Positions 1-6,417 of a stretch of DNA of 7,007 bases are shown here, piece by piece. The stretch's first letter is position 1. Each line of letters starts with the position of its first letter. The stretch comes from Pseudomonadota bacterium (GTDB lineage: Bacteria; Pseudomonadota; Alphaproteobacteria; Rhodobacterales; Rhodobacteraceae). The notes beneath the pieces were generated by a model that saw nothing but the letters and a program-made list of their open reading frames with translations, searched no databases and was not told the origin of the DNA. Location of the stretch: contig JACZTQ010000170.1 in NCBI GenBank assembly GCA_022573605.1, forward strand, positions 1 to 7,007, read 5' to 3'. The translations under genes were made by a program, and so were the position numbers.

Positions 1-2
1 GG

Positions 3-182
3 GCCGCGGCGCTGGAGGTCGAGGCGGCGGCGATCCGCCCCTGCCTCGCCCGCGCCTTCGGGCGCGAATCGACGGCGGCCGCCATGGCGAAACAAGTGCG
101 CCGCGAGGAGCGGCGGCTGGCCGAACGCCGGGCCGAGGCCGCCGTCATCCCGCCCCGCCGCGCGCCGGATCAGTCCGACTAG
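3..182 (+). CDS. 3' end of an unrecognised gene (partial)
   Basis: An open frame enters from the left edge and ends at a TAG at 180-182, giving the last 59 residues of a protein. Nearly every codon ends in G or C, as in the real genes of this window, which supports coding. The visible tail is rich in Ala, Arg and Glu, with a likely charged helix (QVRREERRLAERRAEAA) followed by a Pro/Arg-rich, probably disordered end (PPRRAPDQSD). I do not recognise a family from this tail, and the catalytic or binding part would lie outside the window. The gene is convergent with yacG, and its stop codon overlaps the first bases of the palindromic repeat at 181-283, so the original C-terminus may have been altered by that repeat. 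Confidence 0.6.
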   Translation, partial: AAALEVEAAAIRPCLARAFGRESTAAAMAKQVRREERRLAERRAEAAVIPPRRAPDQSD

Positions 183-283
183 AGCCTTATCCGACCTGTT
201 GGAATCAGGGCGGAGGCTCTATCTCTTTGGTTTTCCGCGTTTTCCGAGTCGCCAAATGAACCCATTTGGCTAGAAATCGCTCT
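181..283. repeat. Palindromic intergenic repeat, alphaproteobacterial type
   Basis: The element has short terminal inverted repeats (AGAGC at 181-185, GCTCT at 279-283) and two hairpins. The first, 181-220, has a 7-bp outer stem (AGAGCCT with AGGCTCT), a 3-nt bulge, then an 8-bp inner stem with one A-G mismatch (191-198 with 206-213) and a 7-nt loop. The second, 251-270, is a perfect 8-bp stem (GCCAAATG with CATTTGGC) with a 4-nt loop. From memory, the AT-richer core between them (CTCTTTGGTTTTCCGCG and so on) resembles a dispersed intergenic repeat of rhizobia and related alphaproteobacteria; I cannot verify copy number here. It fills the space between two convergent genes and could end transcription from both sides. 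Confidence 0.7.
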
Positions 284-473
284 CGTCCGGCTCCGAGGCG
301 GCCGGCACCTCGGCCGGCTCGCCGGGGATCGCATAACGCCCGCTGAACCAGCGGCCGAGGTCGATATCGGCGCAACGCTTCGAGCAGAACGGCCACCAGG
401 CCTCCGCGCCGGCCTTGGCGCAGATCGGGCAGGGCGGGCGGCGCGCGCCCATCGGGGGGCTGTCGTCCGGCAT
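270..473 (-). CDS. yacG: DNA gyrase inhibitor YacG family zinc protein
   Basis: This 67-residue protein carries the YacG signature: CPIC at residues 15-18, then WWPFCSKRC with Cys30 and Cys34, then DIDLGRW and a Tyr-x-Ile-Pro motif near 47-50. The four cysteines are the expected zinc ligands. E. coli YacG binds the GyrB C-terminal region and inhibits gyrase; the role here is inferred from family membership. Length is normal for the family. I chose the ATG at 471-473 because GGGAG lies about 9-10 bases upstream; a GTG at 489-491 would add six residues and lacks a better site. In alphaproteobacteria yacG commonly follows maf and rng; here it is cut off from them by the RND operon and must rely on its own promoter. 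Its stop codon (TAG, 270-272) lies inside the repeat at 181-283, next to the second hairpin, so the acidic tail PDESDF may be partly repeat-derived. Confidence 0.92.
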   Translation of the reverse strand: MPDDSPPMGARRPPCPICAKAGAEAWWPFCSKRCADIDLGRWFSGRYAIPGEPAEVPAASEPDESDF

Positions 474-493
474 TTTCACAAGCTCTCCCACTA

Positions 494-524
494 CGATCCG
501 GGTGCGATCCGGGTGCGATCGGGG
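494..524. repeat. 11-bp tandem repeat in the divergent promoter region
   Basis: CGATCCGGGTG occurs exactly at 494-504 and 505-515, and a third partial copy (CGATCGGGG) starts at 516. The period is close to one helical turn, so all copies face the same side of the DNA. It sits between the divergent yacG and RND adaptor genes, where a regulator site would be expected. A regulatory role is inference; it could also be simple replication slippage. Confidence 0.6.
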
Positions 525-528
525 CCGG

Positions 529-552
529 TTTTCCGGTAGGACAAACGGAAAA
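529..552. promoter_or_regulatory. 24-bp dyad, possible operator of the RND operon
   Basis: TTTTCCG at 529-535 and CGGAAAA at 546-552 form a perfect 7-bp inverted repeat around a 10-bp centre. It lies about 16 bp upstream of the best -10-like hexamer. Dyads of this size upstream of RND pump genes are often bound by TetR-type or similar repressors, but no regulator gene is in the window and the assignment is inferred from position and symmetry only. CCGGTTTTCCGG at 525-536 overlaps it as an alternative small hairpin. Confidence 0.35.
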
Positions 553-565
553 ACGGCGCTAATGC

Positions 566-573
566 GTTATACT
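566..573. promoter_or_regulatory. -10-like sequence, possibly used in both directions
   Basis: In the gap between the divergent genes, TATACT at 568-573 on the plus strand matches the sigma-70 -10 consensus at five of six bases, and the overlapping minus-strand hexamer TATAAC (571-566) also matches at five of six. No convincing -35 box is seen at the right distance on either strand. If used rightwards, the adaptor mRNA would have a leader of about 60 bases. This is a weak prediction. Confidence 0.25.
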
Positions 574-639
574 TGGTGTGTGATCGGCGCGAAACCCCGG
601 CCATTCGCGCCCCGAGAGACACGGACAGGTGACGACGCG

Positions 640-1893
640 TTGACCGCCCAGATGAAGCCAGTCGAGGATCTGATCCTGCGACCCGAGCGGAGCTCGCGCC
701 CGGCGCCCTGGTGGCGCCGGGCGATCGCGCTGATCCTGAAGACCCTGATCCCGCTGGCGATTCTCTTCGTCGCCGCCAAGATTGCCTGGGCGCTGTATCT
801 GACCGCGCCGGTGGCCGAGCGCGAGGCCCGGCCTCGGGTGCCCCGCCTGGTCGAGGTTGTCGAGGTGATGCCGGCGACCCGGGGGCCCCTGATCGAGGCC
901 TGGGGCGAGGTGGTGGCGGCCCGCACCCTGGTGGTGCGCCCCGAGGTCGGCGGCACCATCGTGGCGCTCAGCGACCGGCTTACCCCGGGCGGGCTGGTGC
1001 TGGCGGGCGAGGAACTGATCCGCCTCGACGACCGCGAACAGCGCTTCGCGGTGATCCAGGCCGAGGCGGAAATCCACCAGATCCAGGCCCGGATCTCGAT
1101 CGAGGATGGCCAGCAGGCCCGGGCCAGGCGCGACCTGGAGCGCCTGCCCGGCAAGCTGACCGAAAGCCAGCGCCACCTGGTGCTGCGGGCGCCGCAGATG
1201 GCCCAGCTCCAGGCCGAACTGGCCGCCGCCGAGGCGGAGCGCGATCGCGCCCTGGTGGAGTTGTCGCATACCGTGATCCGGGCGCCCTTCGACGCCCTGG
1301 TGATCGAGGAGCAGGTCGCGCTGGGCACCATGCTCAGCGCCGGCTCGGCCCCGGCGACGCTGATCGCCGCCGACCGCTTCCATGTGGTGGTGGCGGTGCC
1401 GGTATCGGCGCTCGACTGGATCAATCCGAAATCCGGCCAGGTGCTGCGTCTGACCCAGCCCGGCATCTGGCCCGAGGGCAGCTTCCGCGAGGGCACCGTC
1501 GAGTTTCTGACCGCGGGTTTGAGCGCGACCGGGCGGATGGCCGAACTGGTCGTCTCGATCGACGACCCGCTGGCCCGCAAGCCGGAAAACCGGGGCAAGC
1601 CGCGCCTCCTGCTGGGCAGCTTCCTGCGCGCCATCGGCGAGGGCAGGGTGGTCGAGAACGCGGTGGCGCTGGACCGGGCCTACCTGCACGACCAGGACAC
1701 GGTCTGGCTAATGACGCCGGAGGGCCGGCTCGAGGTGCGCACGGTGACGATTGCCTGGCGCGGCGCCGAAACCGTGCTGATCGGCGCCGGGCTGGCCGCC
1801 GGCGACCGGGTGATCACCACGCCGCTGGCGGTGGTGGCGCCGGGCATGGCGGTTCGGCTGGCCGGGAACGCCGGCGAGGGAGCACAGCAGTGA
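640..1893 (+). CDS. RND efflux periplasmic adaptor (membrane fusion protein, HlyD/AcrA type)
   Basis: This 417-residue protein would link the inner-membrane permease to an outer-membrane channel. Residues 1-27 are cytoplasmic and basic near the membrane (PWWRR), and residues 28-52 form one membrane segment; there is no lipobox, so it is anchored by the helix rather than by lipid. The first half of the lipoyl domain is near 95-130 (VVRPEVGGTIV, then PGGLVLAGEELIRLDD). A coiled-coil hairpin rich in Ala, Glu, Gln and Arg spans about 132-207, and the second lipoyl half follows (TVIRAPFDALV). Beta-barrel and membrane-proximal domains complete the protein. I chose the TTG at 640 because AGGTGA (627-632) ends 7 bases before it; the in-frame ATG at 652 is 19 bases from that site and the ATG at 562 has no good site. 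The end overlaps the permease start by 4 bp, implying translational coupling. The substrate cannot be told from sequence. Confidence 0.9.
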   Translation: MTAQMKPVEDLILRPERSSRPAPWWRRAIALILKTLIPLAILFVAAKIAWALYLTAPVAEREARPRVPRLVEVVEVMPATRGPLIEAWGEVVAARTLVVRPEVGGTIVALSDRLTPGGLVLAGEELIRLDDREQRFAVIQAEAEIHQIQARISIEDGQQARARRDLERLPGKLTESQRHLVLRAPQMAQLQAELAAAEAERDRALVELSHTVIRAPFDALVIEEQVALGTMLSAGSAPATLIAADRFHVVVAVPVSALDWINPKSGQVLRLTQPGIWPEGSFREGTVEFLTAGLSATGRMAELVVSIDDPLARKPENRGKPRLLLGSFLRAIGEGRVVENAVALDRAYLHDQDTVWLMTPEGRLEVRTVTIAWRGAETVLIGAGLAAGDRVITTPLAVVAPGMAVRLAGNAGEGAQQ

Positions 1894-4800
1894 GCCCGCG
1901 GCTGCGCTCGGCCGGGCCGATCGCCTGGATGGCGCGCCATTCGGTGGCGCCCAACCTGCTGATGCTGGTGCTGATCCTGGGCGGCCTGTTCATGACCACC
2001 AGGATCAAGCAGGAATACCTGCCGGCGACGGATCGCGACACCGTCACGGTCACGATCGCCCTGCCCGGGGCGACCCCGGCGGAGGTCGAACAATCGATCA
2101 TCCTGGCGGTCGAGGAGGAGCTGCGCTCGGTCCAGGGCATCGACAAGCTGATCGCCACCGCCAACGAGGGCTCGGCGCGCATCGTTGCCGAACTGTCGGG
2201 CGACCGCGGCCGCAGCCTGATCTACAACGATATCCAACAGGCGGTGGACCGGGTGACGACGTTTCCGGAAGACGCCGAGGAACCGCGCGTCACCCTCGAT
2301 GCGCGGCGCCGCGAGGTGGTCGAGTTGCATCTCTACGGCGAGGTCGATGCGCGCTCGCTGCGGATGGCCGCCGAGCACCTGCGCAACACCCTGCTGCAAC
2401 AGCCCGGGATCAGCCAGGTCGATCTCGAGGGCAGCCGCGACCTGGAAATCCATGTGGAGATTTCCCGCGCCGCGTTGCGCGCCCATGGCCTGACGCTGTC
2501 CGGCGTCGCCGCCACCATCCGCGAAGCCGCGCTCGACCGCTCCGGCGGCACCCTGGAGACCCGCGGCGGCGACCTGCTGATCAGGCTGGCCGACCGCCGC
2601 GACGCGGCGCGCGAGTTCGCCCTGATCCCGCTCATCGCCGACCGCCGCGGCACCGTGCTGCGGCTCGGCGACGTGGCCGAGGTGCGCCCCGGCTTCGCCG
2701 ACAGCAATGTGGTCTCGACCTTCGACGAGAAGCCGTCGATCCGGCTGAACGTGTTCCGGGTCGGCGACGAGACCCCGATCACCGTCTCCGACGCGGTCAA
2801 GCGGGTGCTGCCGGGCGCCATGGCGACCCTGCCAGGCGCGATCGAGGTGGTGACCCTGAGAGACCGGGCGGACTATTTCCGCGGCCGCATGAACTTGCTG
2901 CTGAAGAACGGCTTCATCGGCCTGGTCCTGGTGCTGATCGTGCTCAGCCTGTTCCTGGAATACAAGCTCGCCTTCTGGGTCGCGGTCGGCATTCCCACGG
3001 CCTTTCTCGGCACCCTGCTGTTCCTGCCCCTGTTCGGCGCGTCGATCAATCTGGTGTCGATGTTCGCCTTCATCCTGGCGCTCGGCATCGTCGTCGACGA
3101 CGCCATCGTCGCCGGCGAGAACATCTACGAGTATCTCGAGCGCGGCATGAGCCGGATCGACGCCGCGATCCAGGGCGCGCGCGACATCGCGGTGCCGCTC
3201 GGCTTCTCGATTCTGACCAATGTCGTCGCCTTCATCCCGCTGGCGCTGATCCCGGGCACCTTCGGCAAGTTCTTTTTTGTCATCCCGATCGTGGTCTCGA
3301 CCGCCTTCATCCTGAGCTGGATCGAGGCGCTCTATGTGCTGCCGGCCCATCTCGCCGCGGTCAAGCGGCGCGACCCGAACCAGCGCCCCAACCTGCTGAT
3401 CCGGGTCCAGCAGCGCGTGTCGCGCGGTCTGGCCTGGTTCATCCGCCGGATCTACGGCCCGCTGCTGCGCCTGGCGATGAACTGGCGCTATGCGACCACG
3501 GCGCTGATGGTGGCGGCGCTGGCCGTCACCCTGGCCTGGCCGCTGACCGGGCGCATGGGGTGGGGCCTGTTCCCGCCGATCCCGCGCGAGTATTCCCAGG
3601 CTGTGGTGACCATGCCCGTTGGCACACCGCTCGAGACGACGCTGGCCGTGCGCGACAGATTGGTCGCCGCGGCCAAGCAGGTGATTGCCGAGAATGGCGG
3701 CGAGCGGCTTGGACGGGGCGTCTATGCCCTGGTCAACGGCACCAAGATCGACCTGCGAGCGTATCTGCAGCCCTACGAGATACGCCCGCTGCCGACCCGG
3801 GAGTTCATGAACAAGTGGCGCGCGGCGGTGGGCGCGCGGCCAGCGGCGGCACGGTCGATCCGCTACGAGTCGTCCTTCGGCGGTCCCGGCGGCGGCCACG
3901 GCATCGAGATCCGGCTCTCGCATCCCGATATCGCGGTGCTGGCGCGCGCCGCCGCGGCGCTGGCCGGGCGGCTCGGCGAGTTCGGATCGATCCGCGATCC
4001 CGACGACGGCTTCTCTCCGGGCAAGGCGCAGCTCGAATTTCGCCTCAACGAGGCCGGCCGGAGCCTCGGCCTGACCTCGGACGAGGTCGCCCGCCAGGTC
4101 CGCGCCGCCTTCTTCGGGGTCGAGGCCCTGGCCCAGCAGGACGGCCGCAACGAGGTCACCGTGCGGGTCCGCCTGCCCGCCGCCGAGCGCCGCTCGGAGG
4201 CCGATATCGAGACCCTGCTGATCCGCACCCCGGACGGCGGCGAGGTGCCGCTCTACGAGATCGCCGGGGTCGCGCGCGGCCGGGCCGACGCGGTGATCGC
4301 GCGCGAGGACGGCATGCGCATCGTCACCGTCTCGGCCAACGTGGAGCCTGCCGAGCAGACCAACCAGGTGCTGGCGGCGGTGACCGCCGATATCCTGCCC
4401 CGTCTCCAGGAGGACTATCCCGGCCTCGGCTATTCGCTGGAGGGCCGCCAGGCGACCCAGCGCGACACCATGCGCAGCTTCGTGGGCTTCTCGATCCCGC
4501 TGGCGCTGATCATCATCTACGGGCTGCTGGCGATCCCGTTCCGCTCCTACGTGCAGCCGGCGATCGTGATGACGGCGATCCCCTTCGGTTTTGCCGGGGC
4601 GGTGATCGGCCACCTGATCATGGGCATGTCGCTGTCGATCATCTCGGTCTTCGGCATCATCGCGCTGAGCGGGGTGGTGATCAATTCCGCCCTGGTGATG
4701 ATCGATTACGCCAACAAGACCCGGGCCGCCGGGGCGACGCCGTTCGAGGCCATCTGGCGCGCCGGGCAGCGCCGCTTCCGGCCCATCATCCTGACCACGA

Positions 4801-5039
4801 TGACGACCTTCGGCGGCCTGGCGCCGATGATCTTCGAGACCTCGCGCCAGGCCCAGTTCCTGGTTCCGATGGCGGTCTCGCTGGGGTATGGCATCGTCTT
4901 CGCAACCTTCGTGGTGCTGCTCCTGATCCCGTGTCTCTACATGATCGTGGAGGACCTGCGCGGCCTGGTGTTTCCGCAGCAGCCCGAGCAAGACCAGCCC
5001 GCGCCGCCGCCGCCCGCGCGGCCGGTGGCGGCGGAGTGA
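1890..5039 (+). CDS. RND efflux permease, HAE1/AcrB superfamily
   Basis: The 1049-residue product has the normal length and two-fold plan of AcrB-type pumps: membrane helix 1 near 19-36, a large periplasmic loop to about 335, helices 2-6 to about 490, helix 7 near 531-551, a second periplasmic loop to about 864, and helices 8-12 to about 1025. Helix 4 has the proton-relay pair Asp403-Asp404 in GIVVDDAIVAGENIYEYLERG-like context. In helix 10 the AcrB lysine position appears to be Asn932 (GVVINSALVMIDYAN), a feature I associate with a non-AcrB subgroup that also shares the start motif SVAPNLLMLVLILGG and QEYLPATDRDTVTV. The GTG start at 1890 overlaps the adaptor stop (GTGA) and has GAGGGAG eight bases upstream. 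The last 20 residues are Gln/Pro-rich, a likely disordered cytoplasmic tail. It uses proton flow to expel substrates with the adaptor and an outer-membrane channel encoded elsewhere. Confidence 0.95.
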   Translation: MSPRLRSAGPIAWMARHSVAPNLLMLVLILGGLFMTTRIKQEYLPATDRDTVTVTIALPGATPAEVEQSIILAVEEELRSVQGIDKLIATANEGSARIVAELSGDRGRSLIYNDIQQAVDRVTTFPEDAEEPRVTLDARRREVVELHLYGEVDARSLRMAAEHLRNTLLQQPGISQVDLEGSRDLEIHVEISRAALRAHGLTLSGVAATIREAALDRSGGTLETRGGDLLIRLADRRDAAREFALIPLIADRRGTVLRLGDVAEVRPGFADSNVVSTFDEKPSIRLNVFRVGDETPITVSDAVKRVLPGAMATLPGAIEVVTLRDRADYFRGRMNLLLKNGFIGLVLVLIVLSLFLEYKLAFWVAVGIPTAFLGTLLFLPLFGASINLVSMFAFILALGIVVDDAIVAGENIYEYLERGMSRIDAAIQGARDIAVPLGFSILTNVVAFIPLALIPGTFGKFFFVIPIVVSTAFILSWIEALYVLPAHLAAVKRRDPNQRPNLLIRVQQRVSRGLAWFIRRIYGPLLRLAMNWRYATTALMVAALAVTLAWPLTGRMGWGLFPPIPREYSQAVVTMPVGTPLETTLAVRDRLVAAAKQVIAENGGERLGRGVYALVNGTKIDLRAYLQPYEIRPLPTREFMNKWRAAVGARPAAARSIRYESSFGGPGGGHGIEIRLSHPDIAVLARAAAALAGRLGEFGSIRDPDDGFSPGKAQLEFRLNEAGRSLGLTSDEVARQVRAAFFGVEALAQQDGRNEVTVRVRLPAAERRSEADIETLLIRTPDGGEVPLYEIAGVARGRADAVIAREDGMRIVTVSANVEPAEQTNQVLAAVTADILPRLQEDYPGLGYSLEGRQATQRDTMRSFVGFSIPLALIIIYGLLAIPFRSYVQPAIVMTAIPFGFAGAVIGHLIMGMSLSIISVFGIIALSGVVINSALVMIDYANKTRAAGATPFEAIWRAGQRRFRPIILTTMTTFGGLAPMIFETSRQAQFLVPMAVSLGYGIVFATFVVLLLIPCLYMIVEDLRGLVFPQQPEQDQPAPPPPARPVAAE

Positions 5040-5052
5040 CGCCAGCGGCATT

Positions 5053-5162
5053 GTCACGGCCCTCTCCCCCGGCCCCTCTCCCAGGGGGAGAGGGGGGCGC
5101 GAATGGCGCCGGCGGCGCCTCTCCCCCTCCCCGTGGGAGGGGGTTGGGGGGAGGGCCGTGAC
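5053..5162. repeat. Nested inverted repeat between convergent genes, probable bidirectional terminator
   Basis: Outer arms GTCACGGCCCT (5053-5063) and AGGGCCGTGAC (5152-5162) match perfectly over 11 bp and extend further if one G-U pair is allowed. Inside are three hairpins: 5073-5095 (10-bp stem CCCCTCTCCC, 3-nt loop), 5105-5119 (GGCGCC twice around GGC) and 5123-5143 (9-bp stem CCCCCTCCC, loop CGT). The transcript could therefore fold like a cloverleaf from either strand. It occupies nearly all of the space between the stops of the permease and the convergent RNase E/G. From memory, C/T-rich elements of this style are widespread in GC-rich proteobacteria. No U-tract is present, so any termination role is inferred from position. 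Confidence 0.75.
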
Positions 5163-5179
5163 GGTGCCGGGCGCCCCAG

Positions 5180-6313
5180 TCAGGCCAGCAGTTCGCTCAA
5201 CGGGCGGCGCTCGCGCTTGCGCTGGAGCTCGAAATTCCCCAGCGGCGTCCAGCCCGCCAGCGAGGTCTCGACCGGGTCGCGCCGGAAGGCGGCCTTCAGC
5301 GCCGCCTCGATGCGCTTGCGGTCCTTCTTGGGCAAGGGCGCAAAATCGATGATGACCTGCCCGCCGAGTCCGCGCAGGCGGAGCTGCCGGGGCAACTCCC
5401 GCGCCGCCTCCAGATTGGCGGTGAGCGCCGCGCCGCCGCCGAACTCGCCGCCCGTGTTGACATCGACGGTGACCATGGCGCGGGTCGCCTCGACCGCCAT
5501 CCAGGCCCCGGAGGGCAGCTCGGCGCGGGGCGATTTCAGGCGCTCGATCTCGTCCCAGACGCCGTAGTGGTCGAACAGGTCGGGGCCGTCGAACAGTGTG
5601 GCTACTGCATCAAGGTCTGGATACTCGCGAAAAACCCACGCCGCTTCTTCGATGTCGGGCTGACCATCACCAGCGTACACAATCTCGTCGGGGGTCGGGT
5701 CGGTCCACTCTCTTACCGCTGACAACACTGCGCCGCCGCCCCAAATCGGCTTGGAATGTTCCGCAAATATTTTGCCAACTTCGGGAGCAATTCGCATCCC
5801 CGAGGTAGCTGCCTTCGCTACCTTCCGCAACATTTCTTCTTCGACGCCTCGAGCAGCTGTCCGAACAATTATTCCACAGTTTTCATCAGGTTCGGCGACG
5901 CATTTGGATAGCCGTTCGCGTTCTTGCGGATCCCGGATAGAGCGCGAAACATTCACACCTGGGCGTCCAGGCGTGAGGATCAACCAACGGGATTTGAACA
6001 GCAAATGTCGGCTGACGGGGATGGCTTTTCCTGGCTCGGCAAAAACGGATACGTAGGTCGGAAGCTGGTCCCCCTCGCGCAGACCCTTGGCCTCTCGTAA
6101 GAACCCCCGATGCTCCGGCGTCAATTTGACGAAGGCACCGCCCATCTTCGGCACCAGTCGATCGACTTTGGCCCAGTAGATTTCGTCGGGGGCAGGGGTG
6201 GTATCCCCATCGGGAGGATCAAGCAGCAGGTCCTCGAGGCGGCCATCAACGAGAAGCGCGGCCTGATCGGCCCGCTCCTCCGGCATGTCGATCAGGATCA
6301 CCCGGCCCTTCAT
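5180..6313 (-). CDS. rng: Ribonuclease E/G, short alphaproteobacterial form
   Basis: This 377-residue protein has the RNase E/G catalytic plan. An S1-like RNA-binding part lies near 40-100 (GGAFVKLTPEHRGFL), the 5'-phosphate sensor follows with IIVRTAARG (Arg151-Thr152 correspond to E. coli RNase E Arg169-Thr170), and the DNase I-like catalytic part has LPSGAWMAVEATRAMVTVDV with Asp284 and GGQVIIDFAP with Asp323 as the metal ligands, plus TANLEAARELPRQLRLRGLG between them. The protein ends soon after FELQRKR, with no CPxC zinc-link and no degradosome scaffold, as in the short forms encoded next to maf. It would cleave single-stranded AU-rich RNA in rRNA and mRNA processing. The ATG at 6311-6313 has GGGAG (6323-6327) nine bases upstream. 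Residues about 85-240 are encoded by DNA of much lower GC than the rest of the gene, while the frame and motifs stay intact, which suggests recombination with a foreign allele. Confidence 0.92.
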   Translation of the reverse strand: MKGRVILIDMPEERADQAALLVDGRLEDLLLDPPDGDTTPAPDEIYWAKVDRLVPKMGGAFVKLTPEHRGFLREAKGLREGDQLPTYVSVFAEPGKAIPVSRHLLFKSRWLILTPGRPGVNVSRSIRDPQERERLSKCVAEPDENCGIIVRTAARGVEEEMLRKVAKAATSGMRIAPEVGKIFAEHSKPIWGGGAVLSAVREWTDPTPDEIVYAGDGQPDIEEAAWVFREYPDLDAVATLFDGPDLFDHYGVWDEIERLKSPRAELPSGAWMAVEATRAMVTVDVNTGGEFGGGAALTANLEAARELPRQLRLRGLGGQVIIDFAPLPKKDRKRIEAALKAAFRRDPVETSLAGWTPLGNFELQRKRERRPLSELLA

Positions 6314-6336
6314 GCGCGGCTGCTCCCGCTATGTAC

Positions 6337-6417
6337 GCCGTCATCCCACGGCTTGACCGGGGGATCTCTTGTCAGCCCGATCCGTGCGATCCCCCGGTCA
6401 AGCCGTGGGATGACGGC
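6337..6417. repeat. Long palindrome with perfect 30-bp arms, upstream of rng
   Basis: The 30 bases at 6337-6366 are the exact reverse complement of 6388-6417, with a 21-base spacer (6367-6387). The arms contain GTCATCCCACGGCTTGACC and its complement; from memory, related intergenic palindromes are common in alphaproteobacterial genomes. Each arm is itself a small hairpin (ATCCC and CGG pairing with CCG and GGGAT around TCAAG, one C-T mismatch). The left end lies only about 10 bases before the rng ribosome binding site, so a maf-rng transcript would carry this structure in the rng leader. Confidence 0.85.

Noticed and set aside
205..396. 63-residue plus-strand frame across the repeat and yacG
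   Set aside because: It is antisense to the conserved cysteine motifs of yacG and starts within a repeat.
559..1689. Two long minus-strand open frames opposite the adaptor gene
   Set aside because: They mirror the adaptor codons in GC-rich DNA and show no family motif; the plus-strand product has a full adaptor architecture.
711..1889. Upstream extension of the permease frame through the adaptor gene
   Set aside because: It only reflects absence of stops in GC-rich DNA; the product is Gly/Arg/Pro-rich, and the permease has its own ribosome binding site and GTG at 1890.
1680..5057. Very long open frame on the minus strand opposite the RND permease
   Set aside because: It is antisense to a clear RND permease, its product is a low-complexity mix of Arg, His, Asp, Gln and Gly, and such frames are common opposite GC-rich genes.
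3560..5161. Plus-strand open frame overlapping the second half of the permease
   Set aside because: Out-of-frame shadow with Arg/Gly/Ala-rich product and no recognisable domain.
5103..5567. Plus-strand open frames opposite the RNase gene
   Set aside because: Antisense to the conserved catalytic end of RNase E/G and lacking motifs.
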